Program-made: the position numbers and the translations under genes | Source of the DNA: Jiangella asiatica | GTDB lineage: Bacteria > Actinomycetota > Actinomycetes > Jiangellales > Jiangellaceae | Direction of reading: 5' to 3' | DNA length: 64,000 nucleotides | Assembly (NCBI RefSeq): GCF_004349065.1 | Contig: NZ_SMKZ01000008.1 | Coordinates: 62,001 to 126,000, forward strand | Part shown: positions 36,804-45,696 of the stretch, piece after piece | Layout: each line of letters starts with the position of its first letter | Position numbering within the stretch: position 1 is the stretch's first letter | Notes under the pieces: generated by a model | Databases searched by the model: none | The model's input: the letters and a program-made list of their open reading frames with translations, nothing else | Told to the model about the DNA's origin: nothing

Positions 36804-38387
36804 TCAACCGCCCCAGGCTCGCACCCCGCACCGCTCGGCCCACTCGTCGTACGTGCCGGCCATGGCCTTGACGCGGGGCACGCTCCGGCTGGACAGGTCG
36901 TCCAGCTCGGTGCGGTCCTCGGCCAGGTCGTACAGTTCCCAGTCGTCCCCGAACGCGCTGACCAGCTTCCACTGTCCGAGCCGCACGGCTCGGTTCCCCT
37001 CGTGCTCGAAGAACAGCGGCCGCTCCCGCGACCAGTCCTCCCCGTCGAGGAGCGGCAGGAGGCTCTCGCCCTCCAGCGGCGTGATCGGATGCCCGTCGAA
37101 CTCCGCGGGGTACGGTGCGCCGGCCGCGTCGAGGCAGGTGGCGAGCACGTCGATGAAGTGCGCGGGCTGGTGCACGATGCGCGGGCCGCCGAAGCGGGCC
37201 GGCCAGTTCACGATGAACGGCGTCGAGATGCCGCCCTCGTGGACCCACCGCTTGAACCGCCGGAACGGGCTGTTGCTGGCATTGGCCCAGCCCTGCCCGT
37301 AGCTCATGAACGTGTCGGCCGGCCCGCAGCGCAGCCCGGGAACGTTGCCCACGCGCATCGTGCGTCCGTCGAGCGGGTCGGTTCGGTACCGGAACCGCTC
37401 GCCGGGGTGCGCCTCCTCGGCCATGAGCTCGGCGCAGCCGCCGTTGTCGGAGGCGAACATGACGATGGTGTCGTCGGCCAGGTCCAGTCGTCGCAGGCAG
37501 TTGAGAATCCGCCCGATGCCTCGGTCCATGCACTCGATCTGGGCCGCGTACGTGGCCATCCGCAGGTCTTCCCAGCCTGGCTCGGGGGAGACGTCCCAGG
37601 GACGGACGGACTCGTCCCGCGGTGAGATGTCCCAGCGCGGATCGACCAGGCCCAATGCCTTCAGCTCCTCGTGGCGTCCGGTCCGGACGGTGTCCCAGCC
37701 GGCCCGGTACGTGCCCTCGTACCGGGCGATGTCCTCCTCGGGAGCGTGCAGCGGCCAGTGCGGCGCCGTGTAGGTGACGTGGAGGAAGAACGGCGCGTCC
37801 CCGCCCGCCACCTGTTCCACCATCCGCACGGCGTTGTCGGTGATGGCGTCGGTCAGGTAGTAGTCGTCGGATGTCTCCAGTGGGATCAGCTCGTCGTCGC
37901 GCATCAGCGTGCGGGGGTAGAAGTAGCTGGCCGCGCCGGACACGATGCCGTAGAACCGGTCGAATCCGCGCTGGGTGGGGATGGGATGGGTCGCGTCACC
38001 GGGGCGCCAGCTGTCGGCGTCGAGGATGTCGTAGCCGCCGCCCACGTGCCATTTGCCGGACAGCATGGTCGAGTAGCCGTGTGCCCTCAGCGCCTCGGCG
38101 ATGGTGACGCTGCTGCGGTTGAGGTAGCCCTGGTACGACGGGGACCCCAGGTTCTCCATCATGTGCCCGATGCCGGCCTGGTGCGCGTAGAGACCGGTCA
38201 GCAGCGAGGCGCGCGACGGGCAGCACCGCGCGGAGTTGTACATCTGCGCGAAGCGGACACCCGAGGCCGCCAGCCCGTCCAGGTTCGGCGTCCTGATCTC
38301 CGAGCCGTAGCACCCGAGGTCGGAATACCCCAGGTCGTCGGCGAGGATCAGGACGATGTTCGGTCGCTGGCCCGACGGGTCGGTCAC
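36804..38387 (-). CDS. type I (formylglycine) sulfatase
   Basis: The 527-residue protein begins with NIVLILADDLGYSDLGCYG, with the metal Asp pair. It has the modification motif C-x-P-S-R at Cys55-Arg59 (SARCCPSRASLLTG), then GKWHVG, FASDNGG and PFFLHVTYTAPHWPLHAPEED. Cys55 must be oxidised to formylglycine by an FGE, which is not in the window. No signal peptide is seen. The start codon GTG overlaps the sialidase stop, so the two are one operon; it probably desulfates sugars released by the sialidase. Confidence 0.94.
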   Translation of the reverse strand: MTDPSGQRPNIVLILADDLGYSDLGCYGSEIRTPNLDGLAASGVRFAQMYNSARCCPSRASLLTGLYAHQAGIGHMMENLGSPSYQGYLNRSSVTIAEALRAHGYSTMLSGKWHVGGGYDILDADSWRPGDATHPIPTQRGFDRFYGIVSGAASYFYPRTLMRDDELIPLETSDDYYLTDAITDNAVRMVEQVAGGDAPFFLHVTYTAPHWPLHAPEEDIARYEGTYRAGWDTVRTGRHEELKALGLVDPRWDISPRDESVRPWDVSPEPGWEDLRMATYAAQIECMDRGIGRILNCLRRLDLADDTIVMFASDNGGCAELMAEEAHPGERFRYRTDPLDGRTMRVGNVPGLRCGPADTFMSYGQGWANASNSPFRRFKRWVHEGGISTPFIVNWPARFGGPRIVHQPAHFIDVLATCLDAAGAPYPAEFDGHPITPLEGESLLPLLDGEDWSRERPLFFEHEGNRAVRLGQWKLVSAFGDDWELYDLAEDRTELDDLSSRSVPRVKAMAGTYDEWAERCGVRAWGG

Positions 38388-40267
38388 CGCGCGATCTCCA
38401 GCGGCAGGTGGCAGACCGGACCCCCGGAGGGCTGGGTGTTCGACTCGGCCAGGTCACGGATCTGGGCTGCGCTGAGCGCCCGGTCGAACAGGTACACCTC
38501 GTCGACGGCGCCGACGAACGGATGGTTGATGCCGTCCATCCGCGCACCGACCCTGATGCCGGCCAGGAAGTTCGTGGACAGCGAGCCCGCGTCGGCCGGC
38601 TCGCTGGCTACGGCCTCGCCGTCGAGGTAGAGGGTCCACTCGTGCTGGGCGCCCCGGCGCACCGCGACGTGGTGCCAGACGCCGTCGGCGACGTCCGCGA
38701 CCACCTGGGCCGTGGTGTCGCCGCCCGCGGTCCGCATCCGCGCACGAAGCACGCCGCTACCCGGCACGTACTCGATGAACCACTGCGGGAAGTCGCCGTT
38801 GTTGTACGCGTGCATGATGCGTTGCTGGCGCGCCTGCGCGGTACGGAACCACAGCGCGGCGGTGAAGGGGCGGTTGCCCACGTCGATCGAGGGGTCGTAG
38901 GGGAGCTCGACGTAGTCGCCGGCCAGCTCCAGGGCGCGGCCGAAGACGCCGTCGACCCGCGCCGGGCTGCCGCTGACGACGGCGTCGTTGCCGTTCCCGG
39001 ACATGTCCGGCGTGGTCCGCCGGCGGGGGATGGGGCGATCCAGCGCCGACATCGGCACCCTGGCCAGGCTGATGCGCTGGTGGTAAGTGAGCGGTGTTGC
39101 CTCGGACAGTCGAGGGCCGTTCTCGTACAGCACGCCGATGGTGTCGTCGTCGATGCTGGCCAGGTCGGAGTAGCCGGCCGGCCCGTCGTACAGGAGGAGG
39201 CTCTCGTGCCACGAGGCGCCGGCGTCCAGGCTGGACCACAGGGTGAGCCGCTCTCGCGACGACGGGTGCCAGGGCGCGGAGAAGATGATCCGCTCGCCGC
39301 GGTCGGTGCTGCGGTTCTGCGTGAGCAGTGACCCGGAGATCATCGGGGTCACCAGGTCCGGCACGATCTCGAACGGTCTTTCGATGGTCTCGCCGCCGTC
39401 CCTGCTGATGGCATGCGCGCGGTTGCCCGGTGCCGTGCCCAGGTGGTCGCGGGTGTTGAGGTAGACGGTGCCGTCCTCGAGCTCGACGATCGCCGTCTCG
39501 TTGGGGATGACGTCGGCGTCGTCGTAGGCGCCGAGTGCACCACCGAGTCGCCAGGTCTCTCCGTGGTCGTCGCTGATGATGGTGTGGATGCCGACGACAG
39601 CGGGGGTGTCGGCCGTGGCGGGGAGGTAGTTGTGGTTGCCCGGCATGACGAGGCGGCCGGCGTGCGGGCCGTGGGCCAGCTGGATACCGTGCGTCGGCCC
39701 GCCCACGTAGTGCCGCATCTCCGGCCGCTTGAGGACGTCGGTGAGCTCGCGCCGTGGCGCCCAGGTGACGCCGTGGTCGTCGCTGTAGGTCACGAACGGC
39801 CGCGGTGCGTCCTCGGGGCTGACGGTGTCGTTGACGATCTCCTCGCCGGTGACGTGTCCGCCGGTGCGAACGAAGAACAGGTGGATGCGGCCGGTCGACC
39901 GGTCGACGACGACGGACTGGTTGGCGATGCGTTCCGGCGGCTCGGCCTGGACCACGGTCAGCGGACCCCAGGTCCGGCCGTCGTCGGTGGAGCGCTTGGA
40001 CACCAGCTGGATGTGGCCGAAGTCCTCGGCGTTCTCGACGCGCCCCTGCGCGAGCGCCAGCAGCGAGCCGTCGGTGGCGCGGACGATGAGTGGGATGCGG
40101 AACGTGTGGTAGTCGTCGGTCTCGCCGCGCTCGAACACGGTGATCTGTTCCAGCTGACGCCTCGGCGCCGCGCTGGCCGTCGTCGACCACCCGCCGATCG
40201 TGAGCAGCGACGTGCCGCCGACCAGGCCGGCTGCCTTCAAGAGATCGCGTCGTCGTAGCTCGTCCAC
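38384..40267 (-). CDS. Tat-exported sialidase (GH33-like BNR) with C-terminal LamG domain
   Basis: The 627-residue protein starts at GTG 40267 with GAGAGGAG upstream. It has a Tat signal (RRRDLLKAAGLVGG, then an ASA-like cleavage site near 33). The six-bladed propeller carries FRIP at 56-59 and Asp boxes at about 93-100 (STDDGRTW), SDDHGVTW, SDDHGETW and SLDAGASW. An Asp in the ENAEDFGH segment may be the acid/base. A LamG/concanavalin-like domain covers about 425-610 (DMSGNGNDAVVSG). It should release terminal sialic or related ulosonic acids outside the cell. Confidence 0.9.
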   Translation of the reverse strand: MDELRRRDLLKAAGLVGGTSLLTIGGWSTTASAAPRRQLEQITVFERGETDDYHTFRIPLIVRATDGSLLALAQGRVENAEDFGHIQLVSKRSTDDGRTWGPLTVVQAEPPERIANQSVVVDRSTGRIHLFFVRTGGHVTGEEIVNDTVSPEDAPRPFVTYSDDHGVTWAPRRELTDVLKRPEMRHYVGGPTHGIQLAHGPHAGRLVMPGNHNYLPATADTPAVVGIHTIISDDHGETWRLGGALGAYDDADVIPNETAIVELEDGTVYLNTRDHLGTAPGNRAHAISRDGGETIERPFEIVPDLVTPMISGSLLTQNRSTDRGERIIFSAPWHPSSRERLTLWSSLDAGASWHESLLLYDGPAGYSDLASIDDDTIGVLYENGPRLSEATPLTYHQRISLARVPMSALDRPIPRRRTTPDMSGNGNDAVVSGSPARVDGVFGRALELAGDYVELPYDPSIDVGNRPFTAALWFRTAQARQQRIMHAYNNGDFPQWFIEYVPGSGVLRARMRTAGGDTTAQVVADVADGVWHHVAVRRGAQHEWTLYLDGEAVASEPADAGSLSTNFLAGIRVGARMDGINHPFVGAVDEVYLFDRALSAAQIRDLAESNTQPSGGPVCHLPLEIAR

Positions 40268-40349
40268 GGTGCTCTCCTCTCGTAGCTGTAGCTCTGCGAT
40301 CCGCCGGACGGTCTCGGCTCCGGCGGACTGTTCGTGCTGCCTCGCCGGG

Positions 40350-41369
40350 TCAGGCTGATCCGCGCCGGACCAGCTCCCACTGCCGCAGCCGCGTGCGGCC
40401 TTCGGCCGGTGCCTCGCCAGCCAGCCGGCTCAGGAGCAGCTCGGCGATGTCGGCCGAGCCGACGGAGGTCGGGCCGACGCTGGTCAGCTGCGGATTCATG
40501 ACCAGGTCCTCGGCGATGTTCCCGACGCCGATCACCGCGACGTCGTGCGGCACGCGCAGGCCTTCGTCGCGTGCCGCCCAGATGGTGCTCACAGCCGCGA
40601 GGTCCGACGCCGCGAAGACCGCGGACGGGGGATCGGGCTGCAGGAGCAGCCGCTGGGCGCTGCGATAGGCGTCGGCCCGCGACGCCGCGCCGCCGACCAC
40701 GAGCCGGGGGTCCAGGTGGAGGTCGTTGGCACGCAGCCCGGCGCGGTAGTCCTCGTAGCGGCCGTAGCGCGCGGCGTTCGGTGGGAAGTGACCGATGAAC
40801 CCGATGCGCCGGTGCCCGGACGAGACGAGGTACTGCACGGCGCCGCGGCAGGCCTCGGACGCGTTGCTCTGGACCACGTCGACGCCGTCGCCGGCCGGCT
40901 CGTCGGCTACGAGTACGACCGCGACGTTCAGTGGAACGAGCGCTTCGACGTCCGCCCTGGCCACTTGGGCGCCAGGGACGATCACCACGCCGTCGGCCAG
41001 GCGGCGACGCAGCTGCTCTATGACGGCCGGCCGCTCGGCATCCGCGTCGCTCACGGCGATGACCAGCGTGTAGCCGTGCGGCGCCACGGCCTCCTGGAGC
41101 TCGCGAGCCAACGCGTCGAAGTACGGGACGCCCAGGCGCGGCAGCACCAGGCAGATCCGCTCCGTCTTGCGCCGGCGCAGCGCCCGCGCCGACTGGTTCG
41201 GCACGTAGTCGAGGGAGCGGACCGCTTCGAGCACCCGCTGCCGCGTCTCGTCGCGGACCCGCGCGCTCCCGGAGCGCCGCCCGCTCAGGACGTACGACAC
41301 CGTCGCCTTCGAGACACCCGCCAAGCGGGCGACGTCCGCGGCCGTGGGCGCATCCACCCGCTCAACCAT
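40350..41369 (-). CDS. LacI-family repressor 1
   Basis: The 339-residue regulator has a LacI HTH with ADVARLAGVSKATVSYVLSG and hinge YVPNQSARALRRR, then a periplasmic-binding-like effector domain. It is first in the lacI-sialidase-sulfatase operon (82 bases before the sialidase). A 16-base dyad at 41377-41392 lies 8 bases before its start codon. It probably responds to a sugar from the sialidase/sulfatase substrates. Confidence 0.92.
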   Translation of the reverse strand: MVERVDAPTAADVARLAGVSKATVSYVLSGRRSGSARVRDETRQRVLEAVRSLDYVPNQSARALRRRKTERICLVLPRLGVPYFDALARELQEAVAPHGYTLVIAVSDADAERPAVIEQLRRRLADGVVIVPGAQVARADVEALVPLNVAVVLVADEPAGDGVDVVQSNASEACRGAVQYLVSSGHRRIGFIGHFPPNAARYGRYEDYRAGLRANDLHLDPRLVVGGAASRADAYRSAQRLLLQPDPPSAVFAASDLAAVSTIWAARDEGLRVPHDVAVIGVGNIAEDLVMNPQLTSVGPTSVGSADIAELLLSRLAGEAPAEGRTRLRQWELVRRGSA

Positions 41370-41376
41370 CGGCGTT

Positions 41377-41392
41377 GGTTACTCGATTAACC
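41377..41392. promoter_or_regulatory. candidate LacI operator 1
   Basis: GGTTACTCGATTAACC is a 14-of-16 palindrome with the central CG typical of LacI operators. On the minus strand it reads TTAATCGAGTAACC and matches operator 2 at 11 of 14 positions. Confidence 0.65.
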
Positions 41393-41491
41393 ATGGCGAG
41401 CAAGGTAGCGGCCGGCATGCCCCCGGTCAACCCCTCGCTCACCGCGGGTGGCCGCGGATCCGGCTCGCCGAAAAAGTGGTGCCGACGGCTC

Positions 41492-41526
41492 TTGACGGCC
41501 GTCGCGAAACGTGCTTAAACGTATAA
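41492..41526 (+). promoter_or_regulatory. promoter and LacI operator 2 (leaderless start)
   Basis: TTGACG (41492-41497) and TTAAAC (41515-41520) are 17 bases apart. The operator TTAAACGTATAA (41515-41526, 10 of 12 palindromic) covers the -10 and ends 2 bases before ATG 41529, so the transcript should be leaderless and fully occluded when repressor is bound. Confidence 0.6.
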
Positions 41527-41528
41527 CC

Positions 41529-42557
41529 ATGAATGCGGCGAAGCGGTCGACCTCCCGTGACGTGGCCGCGTTGGCGGGCGTCTCGGTGGCGACCGTCTCG
41601 TACGTCATGAACGGGCGCACCGACCGCCGGATCCCGGCAGAGACCCGGGACCGCGTGCTCGAGGCGGCGAACCAGCTCTCGTACGCGCCCAACCGCTCCG
41701 CCCGCAGCCTGCGCCGTCGTCGTACTGAGCAGGTGTGCCTCGTCGTCGGGTCCATCGGCGTCCCGGCCTACGACCAGATCGCTCGTGACCTGCACGTCCG
41801 CGCCGACGAGGCGGGCTACGGCGTCGTCACCGTCGTCGTCGACTCGCGGGCCCGGGCGGAGAAGACCATCGGCCTGCTGCATCAGCGGATCGCCGACGGC
41901 GCCGTCATCGCGCCCGACATCTGGCACCTGGTCGAGCCGGAGCTGGCCGGCCTGGCGCGCGGTGGGCTGCCACTGGTCGTCATGAGCAACACCGTGCGGC
42001 CGGACGGCTTCGACGTCGTCCGTGCGCCGGAGACCCCGGCGTGTGACGCGGCGTTCGACCACCTCTTCGGCACCGGCCGGCGCCGGGTGGCCTTCCTCGG
42101 CCACCAGCACGAGGTCGACGACGCCCAGCCGCGCCCGTCCGAGCGGCTGGCCGCCTACCTGTGCGCCGTCGACCGGTACGGCGCCGAACCCGACGAGAGC
42201 CTGATCGTGTCCGGCGCGCACGACCGCGTGGCCGCCTATCACGCGGTCACCGGCCTGCTCGAGCGGCCGGACCCGCCCGACGCCATCTTCGTGGCCTCCG
42301 TCCGGGCAGCCGTGAGCGCCATCTGGGCCGCCCGGGACGCTGGAACCGTGGTTCCCGACGACCTCGCCGTCGTCGGCGCCGGCAACCTGCCGGAGAGCCT
42401 GATCACCCGCCCGACGCTCAGCACGGTCGGGCCGTCCACCGAGGACGACTTCACCGAGGTCGCCCGTCTCCTGTTCGAACGTATCGACGCCGGCGTGCCG
42501 GCGGAGGGTCGCGAGCTCAGCGACCCCTGGTCCTTCCATCCTCGCGGTTCCAGCTGA
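41529..42557 (+). CDS. LacI-family repressor 2
   Basis: The 342-residue regulator starts at ATG 41529. The HTH reads SRDVAALAGVSVATVSYVMNG and the hinge YAPNRSARSLRRRRTEQVC; the effector domain follows. It is closely related to repressor 1, with many identical segments such as PPDAIFVAS/PPSAVFAAS and AVSAIWAARD/AVSTIWAARD, so the pair probably arose by duplication. It leads the ABC transporter-sulfatase operon. Confidence 0.92.
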   Translation: MNAAKRSTSRDVAALAGVSVATVSYVMNGRTDRRIPAETRDRVLEAANQLSYAPNRSARSLRRRRTEQVCLVVGSIGVPAYDQIARDLHVRADEAGYGVVTVVVDSRARAEKTIGLLHQRIADGAVIAPDIWHLVEPELAGLARGGLPLVVMSNTVRPDGFDVVRAPETPACDAAFDHLFGTGRRRVAFLGHQHEVDDAQPRPSERLAAYLCAVDRYGAEPDESLIVSGAHDRVAAYHAVTGLLERPDPPDAIFVASVRAAVSAIWAARDAGTVVPDDLAVVGAGNLPESLITRPTLSTVGPSTEDDFTEVARLLFERIDAGVPAEGRELSDPWSFHPRGSS

Positions 42558-42591
42558 ATCGGCTGGACCGCCACTGAGAGGAGCACTGTCA

Positions 42592-43899
42592 ATGGCGACA
42601 CCACGACCCACTCGACGTCAACTTCTGCACTGGACCGGTGCCGGCGCGGTCGCCGGCCTGGCCGCGCCCTGGCTGAGCGGCTGTGCCGGAGCGCCGGAGT
42701 CCGAGACATCCGACGACGCCACCGGAGGCGGCGGTGGCGGCGGTGAGTTCACCGTCTACTGGAACGCCGGCCACGCCTACGCGGCCTACGACGAGGTCAT
42801 CGCCGCCTTCGAGGAGGAGCACGACGTCACGGTCAACATGCAGAAGTACCAGTGGCCCGACCTGCGCACGCGGCTGCTGTCGGACTTCGCCTCGGGCTCC
42901 GCGCCCGACGTCGTCGAGGAGCCCGGCGGTTGGGTGCAGGAGTTCGCCATCTCCGGCGACGCGCTGTCGCTGCAGGAGTACATCGACGCCGACGGTGCGG
43001 ACATGGGCTTCCCGGACGACTGGCAGCCGCGCACCATCTCGCGCAACTCCTTCGAGGACCAGGTCTACGGCATCCAGCTGCACCTCACCTGCACGATGCT
43101 GCTGTACAACCGCGCGATGCTGGACGCCGCCGGCGTCGAGGTCCCCGCCACCTGGGACGACTTCCTCGACGCCGCGATCCGCCTCACCGGCGACGGCGTG
43201 CACGGCGCGGCGCTCAACCAGGACGCCGGCTACGCCTGGCCGTGGCTGCTGCAGAACGGCGTGAAGTACTACGACACCGACAGCGGCGAGCTGCTCGTCC
43301 CCAACGACAAGGCCATCGAGGCGCTGCAGTTCCAGGCCGACCTCGTGCACAAGCACGGCGCGGCGCCGGTCCCGACACCGGGCACCGACTACTCCGGGCC
43401 GCAGAAGCTGCTGTCGGCCGGCCGGGCGGCGATGATCCTCACCGGCCCTTGGGACCTCGGCCCGATCCAGGAGACCAGCCCCGACCTCGACCTCGGCATC
43501 GCACCGGCTCTCACCCACGAAACCCAGGCCACCGTGCAGGCCGGCACCAGCGTGTTCATCCCGGCCAACGCCAAGAACCCCGACCTGTCCTGGGACTTCA
43601 TCAAGCGCATCACCACCCTCGACGTCGAGCGGGCGGCCACCGAGGAGGTGGGCATGCTGATGCCGCGGCTGTCCTGGGTCGAGGAGCCGGTGGTCCAGCA
43701 GGACGAGCGGCTGGCCGCGTTCGCGCAGGGCTTCGACTACGCCATCGACACCACCGAGGAGCTGCGGCTCACCGGCAAGAGCGGCGAGGTCACCGAGCTG
43801 TTCAAGGTCCTCTACCAGGACGTGGTCATGAGCAACACCCCGGCGGAGCAGGCCGTCGAGACGTTCCTCTCCGAGGCGGGGAGGGTCCTGGAAGGATGA
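42592..43899 (+). CDS. ABC sugar transporter substrate-binding lipoprotein
   Basis: The 435-residue protein has a Tat-type n-region (RRQLLHWTG) and lipobox LSGC (Cys31), followed by a Gly-rich linker. The mature part has DVVEEPGGWVQEFAISGD and YGIQLHLTCTMLLYNRAMLD, typical of family 1 (MalE/UgpB-like) binding proteins. The ribosome site GAGAGGAG precedes ATG 42592. It captures an oligosaccharide for the two permeases that follow. Confidence 0.92.
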   Translation: MATPRPTRRQLLHWTGAGAVAGLAAPWLSGCAGAPESETSDDATGGGGGGGEFTVYWNAGHAYAAYDEVIAAFEEEHDVTVNMQKYQWPDLRTRLLSDFASGSAPDVVEEPGGWVQEFAISGDALSLQEYIDADGADMGFPDDWQPRTISRNSFEDQVYGIQLHLTCTMLLYNRAMLDAAGVEVPATWDDFLDAAIRLTGDGVHGAALNQDAGYAWPWLLQNGVKYYDTDSGELLVPNDKAIEALQFQADLVHKHGAAPVPTPGTDYSGPQKLLSAGRAAMILTGPWDLGPIQETSPDLDLGIAPALTHETQATVQAGTSVFIPANAKNPDLSWDFIKRITTLDVERAATEEVGMLMPRLSWVEEPVVQQDERLAAFAQGFDYAIDTTEELRLTGKSGEVTELFKVLYQDVVMSNTPAEQAVETFLSEAGRVLEG

Positions 43900-44837
43900 G
43901 TGCCCCGACGACGACGGCGACCGCGCCGCCCGGTGCCGCGCGGCCGGTGCGGCGTCGCCGCGGACCGTTCGCGAAGTCGCTGAACCGCCGGTACGTCATC
44001 ACCGCGTACCTGTTCCTGCTGCCGGCGTTCGCGTTCTTCGGGCTGATGTTCTACCTCCCGATCGCCAACATGGTCTCCAGCTCGTTCCGCACCGGAGCGC
44101 AGGCCGACGTCTACGCCGGGATGGACAACTACACGCGGGCCTTCGAGGACGCCGCGGTGCGCAACTCGTTCACCGTCACCGTGATCTTCGGGGTAGCGAC
44201 CACCATCGGGGCGATCGTCATCGGGCTGACGCTGGCGCTCTTGCTCAACCAGAAGCTGCGCGGGCGCGTCGTGTTCCGGGCGGCCCTGCTGGTGCCGTAC
44301 CTGACCTCGGTGGCGATCGTCGGCCTGCTGTGGCGCAACATCCTCGACCCACAACTGGGCATCCTCAACCGCCTGCTGTCCGACCTGGGTCTGCCCACCC
44401 AGACGTGGCTGAACACCCACCCACTGGCCACCGTCATCGGCGTCACGCTCTGGATGACGGTCGGCTACACGATGGTGCTGTTCCTGGCCGGGCTGCAGGG
44501 CATCCCGGAGGAGTACTACGAGGCGGCCACCGTCGACGGCGCTGGCCCGTGGCAGCGGTTCTGGCGGATCACCCTACCGCTGCTGGCGCCGACGACGCTG
44601 TTCGTGTCGGTGATGGCCGTGATCAACGGGCTACAAGCGTTCGGTCAGGCGTACATCATCACCGGCGGCGGCCCGGCCGGGCGCACGGACCTGTACATCT
44701 TCCACGTCTTCAACGTCGCGTTCACGTCGCGCGACTTCGGCTACGCCTCGGCGCTGTCGTTCCTGCTGTTCCTGGTCATCGTCATCTTCACCGTGGTGCA
44801 GCTGCGGGTCGGCCGCAGGGGAGAGGTGCAGTACTGA
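43896..44837 (+). CDS. ABC sugar permease 1 (MalF-like)
   Basis: The 313-residue permease starts at ATG 43896, overlapping the previous stop. Six membrane helices are seen, and the EAA loop reads EEYYEAATVDGAGPWQRFWRITLPLLAP. It pairs with permease 2; the nucleotide-binding subunit is not in the window, as is usual for actinobacterial systems that share an MsiK-type ATPase. Confidence 0.94.
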   Translation: MSAPTTTATAPPGAARPVRRRRGPFAKSLNRRYVITAYLFLLPAFAFFGLMFYLPIANMVSSSFRTGAQADVYAGMDNYTRAFEDAAVRNSFTVTVIFGVATTIGAIVIGLTLALLLNQKLRGRVVFRAALLVPYLTSVAIVGLLWRNILDPQLGILNRLLSDLGLPTQTWLNTHPLATVIGVTLWMTVGYTMVLFLAGLQGIPEEYYEAATVDGAGPWQRFWRITLPLLAPTTLFVSVMAVINGLQAFGQAYIITGGGPAGRTDLYIFHVFNVAFTSRDFGYASALSFLLFLVIVIFTVVQLRVGRRGEVQY

Positions 44838-45664
44838 TGAGGTCCGCTCCCAACCCGCTGGCCCGGACGGCCAGCTACACCTTCCTGATCCTGGTCTGCG
44901 CGGTCACGGTCGTGCCGCTGCTGTACATGGGCGCTCTGTCGTTGCAGACCGAGGCCGAGACCCTTGCCGCGAACCCCGTGCTGTGGCCGGAGTCGCCGCA
45001 GTGGGGCAACTACGCCGAGCTGTTCGAGCGGGCGCCGTTCGGCAACTTCATCGTGAACAGCCTCATCGTGGCCGGCGGGATCACCCTGGCGCACCTGGTG
45101 TTCGACCCGCTGGTCGGGTACGTGTTCGCCAAGTTCCGCTTCCCGCTGCGCAACACCCTGTTCATCGCGCTGCTGGCGACGATGATGATCCCGCTGTTCG
45201 TGCGGATGATCCCGCTCTACGTGATGATGTCGAACCTGGGGTGGCTCGACACCCATCAGGCGCTGATCGTGCCCTTCCTCATGGACGCGTTCGGCATCTT
45301 CCTAATGCGCCAGTTCATCCAGCCGATCCCGGACGACCTCATCCACGCCGCCCGCATCGACGGCGCCTCCGAGCTGCGCATCTACGCCCGCGTGATCCTT
45401 CCCCAGGTCAAGCCGGCGCTGGCGGTGCTCGGCCTGTTCACGTTCGTCCACCAGTGGAACGAGTTCCTCTGGCCGCTGGTGGCGACGTCGTCGGAGGAGA
45501 TGCGGACCATCCCGGTCGGGCTCGCCCTGTTCAAGCAGGAATACTTCACCCTCTGGCACCTGACGGCGGCGGGATCGGTCATCCTGTTCGTGCCGACTGT
45601 CCTGATCTTCCTGTTCAGCCAGCGCTACTTCGTCCGCGGCATCACGCTCAGCGGCCTGAAGTGA
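44837..45664 (+). CDS. ABC sugar permease 2 (MalG-like)
   Basis: The 275-residue permease starts at ATG 44837, overlapping the stop of permease 1. The EAA loop reads PDDLIHAARIDGASELRIYARVILPQVKP, and six membrane helices are visible. It is the second half of the translocation channel. Confidence 0.94.
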   Translation: MRSAPNPLARTASYTFLILVCAVTVVPLLYMGALSLQTEAETLAANPVLWPESPQWGNYAELFERAPFGNFIVNSLIVAGGITLAHLVFDPLVGYVFAKFRFPLRNTLFIALLATMMIPLFVRMIPLYVMMSNLGWLDTHQALIVPFLMDAFGIFLMRQFIQPIPDDLIHAARIDGASELRIYARVILPQVKPALAVLGLFTFVHQWNEFLWPLVATSSEEMRTIPVGLALFKQEYFTLWHLTAAGSVILFVPTVLIFLFSQRYFVRGITLSGLK

Positions 45665-45696
45665 CCCCGTCGTCCCATCGAAGGAGCTCCCCCCGT

